Assembly: GCA_017629325.1 (NCBI GenBank)
Contig: JAGBXL010000207.1
Location: 1-7,220, forward strand
DNA length: 7,220 nt
Direction: 5' to 3'
Origin: Clostridia bacterium
GTDB lineage: Bacteria; Bacillota; Clostridia; UMGS1810
Shown here: in pieces, positions 6,752-7,220 of the stretch
Layout: each line of letters opens with the position of its first letter
Position numbering within the stretch: the stretch's first letter is position 1
The notes under the pieces: generated by a model
The model's database searches: none
Seen by the model: the letters and a program-made list of their open reading frames with translations, nothing else
What the model was told of the DNA's origin: nothing
Position numbers and translations under genes: made by a program

Positions 6752-6766
6752 GCAGGCTCAGCCTGC
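6752..6766. repeat. Perfect 15-bp GC-rich palindrome upstream of dnaG
   Basis: GCAGGCTCAGCCTGC on the plus strand has 7-bp perfect arms around one central base. As RNA it gives a 6-bp GC-rich stem with a three-base loop. On the plus strand it is followed by C and then TTTTT, the form of a short intrinsic terminator for rightward transcription. On the minus strand (the direction of dnaG) no T run follows, so there it would act as a leader hairpin or an operator. No plus-strand gene that needs terminating is visible. Confidence 0.55.
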
Positions 6767-6772
6767 CTTTTT

Positions 6773-6780
6773 ATTGTATA
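6773..6780 (-). promoter_or_regulatory. Candidate -10 element for the dnaG-rpoD operon
   Basis: Minus-strand TATACAAT contains TACAAT, five of six matches to TATAAT. The -35 region would fall in the T-rich tail of the upstream terminator and is poor (T run, TTGTCG). Transcription would begin close to the 15-bp palindrome and give a leader of about 100 nt. A second TATACATT at 6681-6688 would start transcription at the dnaG Shine-Dalgarno itself and is less plausible. The call rests on one hexamer only. Confidence 0.3.
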
Positions 6781-6796
6781 TTTAATAATTCGACAA

Positions 6797-6826
6797 AAAA
6801 GCATTTTTTCCTTTTTAAATGCTTTT
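6797..6826 (-). terminator. Intrinsic-terminator-like hairpin after the dGTPase-like gene
   Basis: On the minus strand AAAAGCATTT (6826-6817) and AAATGCTTTT (6806-6797) form a perfect 10-bp stem with a 10-base loop; the right arm runs into TTTTTT. It starts 15 nt past the stop codon at 6842. Only two of the ten pairs are G-C, so termination may be partial and some transcripts could continue into dnaG. Confidence 0.6.
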
Positions 6827-6841
6827 ATAAGGCATTCCCGT

Positions 6842-7220
6842 TTATTTTATGGGCATAAAAAGCTCGTTAAAGAGTTTAACACAGAAATTATCTGTCATAC
6901 CCGCAATATAGTCGCACACAACAGTTGGTGTATCAAAAGTTTTTAAAAGCTTTTGATATTCTTCGGGCATCAGCTCGGGGTTTTGGTTAAAGTATTTATA
7001 AAGCTTTTCTATTACCATATACGCCTGATCGTCTCTTTCGGCAAGCTTAAAATACACCTTGCGAAGCATAAAATCGCGAAGTTCCATCATTAAGCTTTCT
7101 ATTTCTGTGCTCATTGCAACGCCACCTATTTTCATGCTGTTATTGACAAGGTCGGTTATTAGAGTGTTTATTCTCTCGGAACCAGTTGTGCCAAGAGCTG
7201 AAACAAGAACAGGGGGAAGA
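6842..7220 (-). CDS. dGTPase-like deoxynucleotide triphosphohydrolase, C-terminal part
   Basis: The reading frame is open from the window edge (7220) to the TAA at 6844-6842 and gives 125 residues; the rest of the gene lies outside. It contains the blocks ERINTLITDLVNNS, STEIESLMMELRDFM, VYFK, LYKYFNQNPELMPEEY and VCDYIAGMTDNFCVKLFNELF. These are characteristic of the C-terminal helical region of bacterial dGTPase-like HD-domain proteins, which cleave dNTPs to deoxynucleoside and triphosphate. The catalytic HD residues are upstream and cannot be checked. The Met at 7135 is internal, because homologous sequence continues above it without a stop. A dGTPase-like gene just upstream of dnaG is a common clostridial arrangement and ties nucleotide-pool control to replication. 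A terminator-like hairpin separates the two, so it may be a separate transcription unit. Confidence 0.9.
   Translation of the reverse strand, partial: LPPVLVSALGTTGSERINTLITDLVNNSMKIGGVAMSTEIESLMMELRDFMLRKVYFKLAERDDQAYMVIEKLYKYFNQNPELMPEEYQKLLKTFDTPTVVCDYIAGMTDNFCVKLFNELFMPIK

Noticed and set aside
6746..6946. 66-codon plus-strand open frame over the dgt-dnaG gap
   Set aside because: It runs through the palindrome and the terminator hairpin and then into the dGTPase-like gene in antisense. No ribosome binding site or family resemblance is visible.
6842..7135. Stand-alone 97-residue protein starting at the Met at 7135
   Set aside because: The frame continues open to the window edge with typical dGTPase sequence (ERINTLITDLVNNS), so this Met is internal and the gene is cut by the window.
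1..7220. Mobile element, CRISPR array, toxin-antitoxin or defence system
   Set aside because: I found no transposase, integrase, spaced direct repeats or small two-gene toxin pair. The minus-strand genes account for nearly all of the window.

Overview
The window looks like chromosomal DNA from an AT-rich member of the Clostridia (Bacillota). The evidence is the gene order dGTPase-like / dnaG / rpoD, a primary sigma factor of the short Gram-positive type (366 aa), strong AGGAGG-type ribosome binding sites, and a ComEA of the Gram-positive SLBB + helix-hairpin-helix form. The species cannot be named from the sequence. No mobile element, CRISPR array, tRNA or rRNA is visible.

Every gene I can support lies on the minus strand, so transcription runs from high to low coordinates. 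At the right edge is the C-terminal part of a dGTPase-like gene (6842-7220, cut by the window end), followed by an A/T-rich intrinsic-terminator-like hairpin. A 179-bp intergenic region (6663-6841) then holds a candidate promoter and two inverted repeats. Next come DNA primase dnaG (GTG start at 6662), primary sigma factor rpoD, a comEA-like gene, an OmpR/PhoB-type response regulator, its sensor histidine kinase, a lipoprotein with two GerMN domains, and the first 21 codons of a short-chain dehydrogenase/reductase that runs off the left edge.

From dnaG to the reductase the gaps are 15, 2, 0, -8 (overlap), 17 and 12 nt, and I see no terminator between the genes. They could therefore form one transcription unit of at least seven genes. 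dnaG and rpoD supply primer synthesis and the housekeeping sigma factor, the classic core of the macromolecular-synthesis operon. The downstream genes concern the cell surface: DNA uptake (ComEA), envelope signalling (kinase/regulator) and an exported lipoprotein.

The least ordinary part is the order response regulator - histidine kinase - GerMN lipoprotein. It parallels actinobacterial mtrA-mtrB-lpqB, where the lipoprotein also has a GerMN domain and modulates the kinase. The second point of interest is the dnaG leader, with a perfect 15-bp GC-rich palindrome and a pair of CGCG-core inverted arms in an otherwise AT-rich stretch. I see no clearly new biological system; most of the window is ordinary core-genome sequence.
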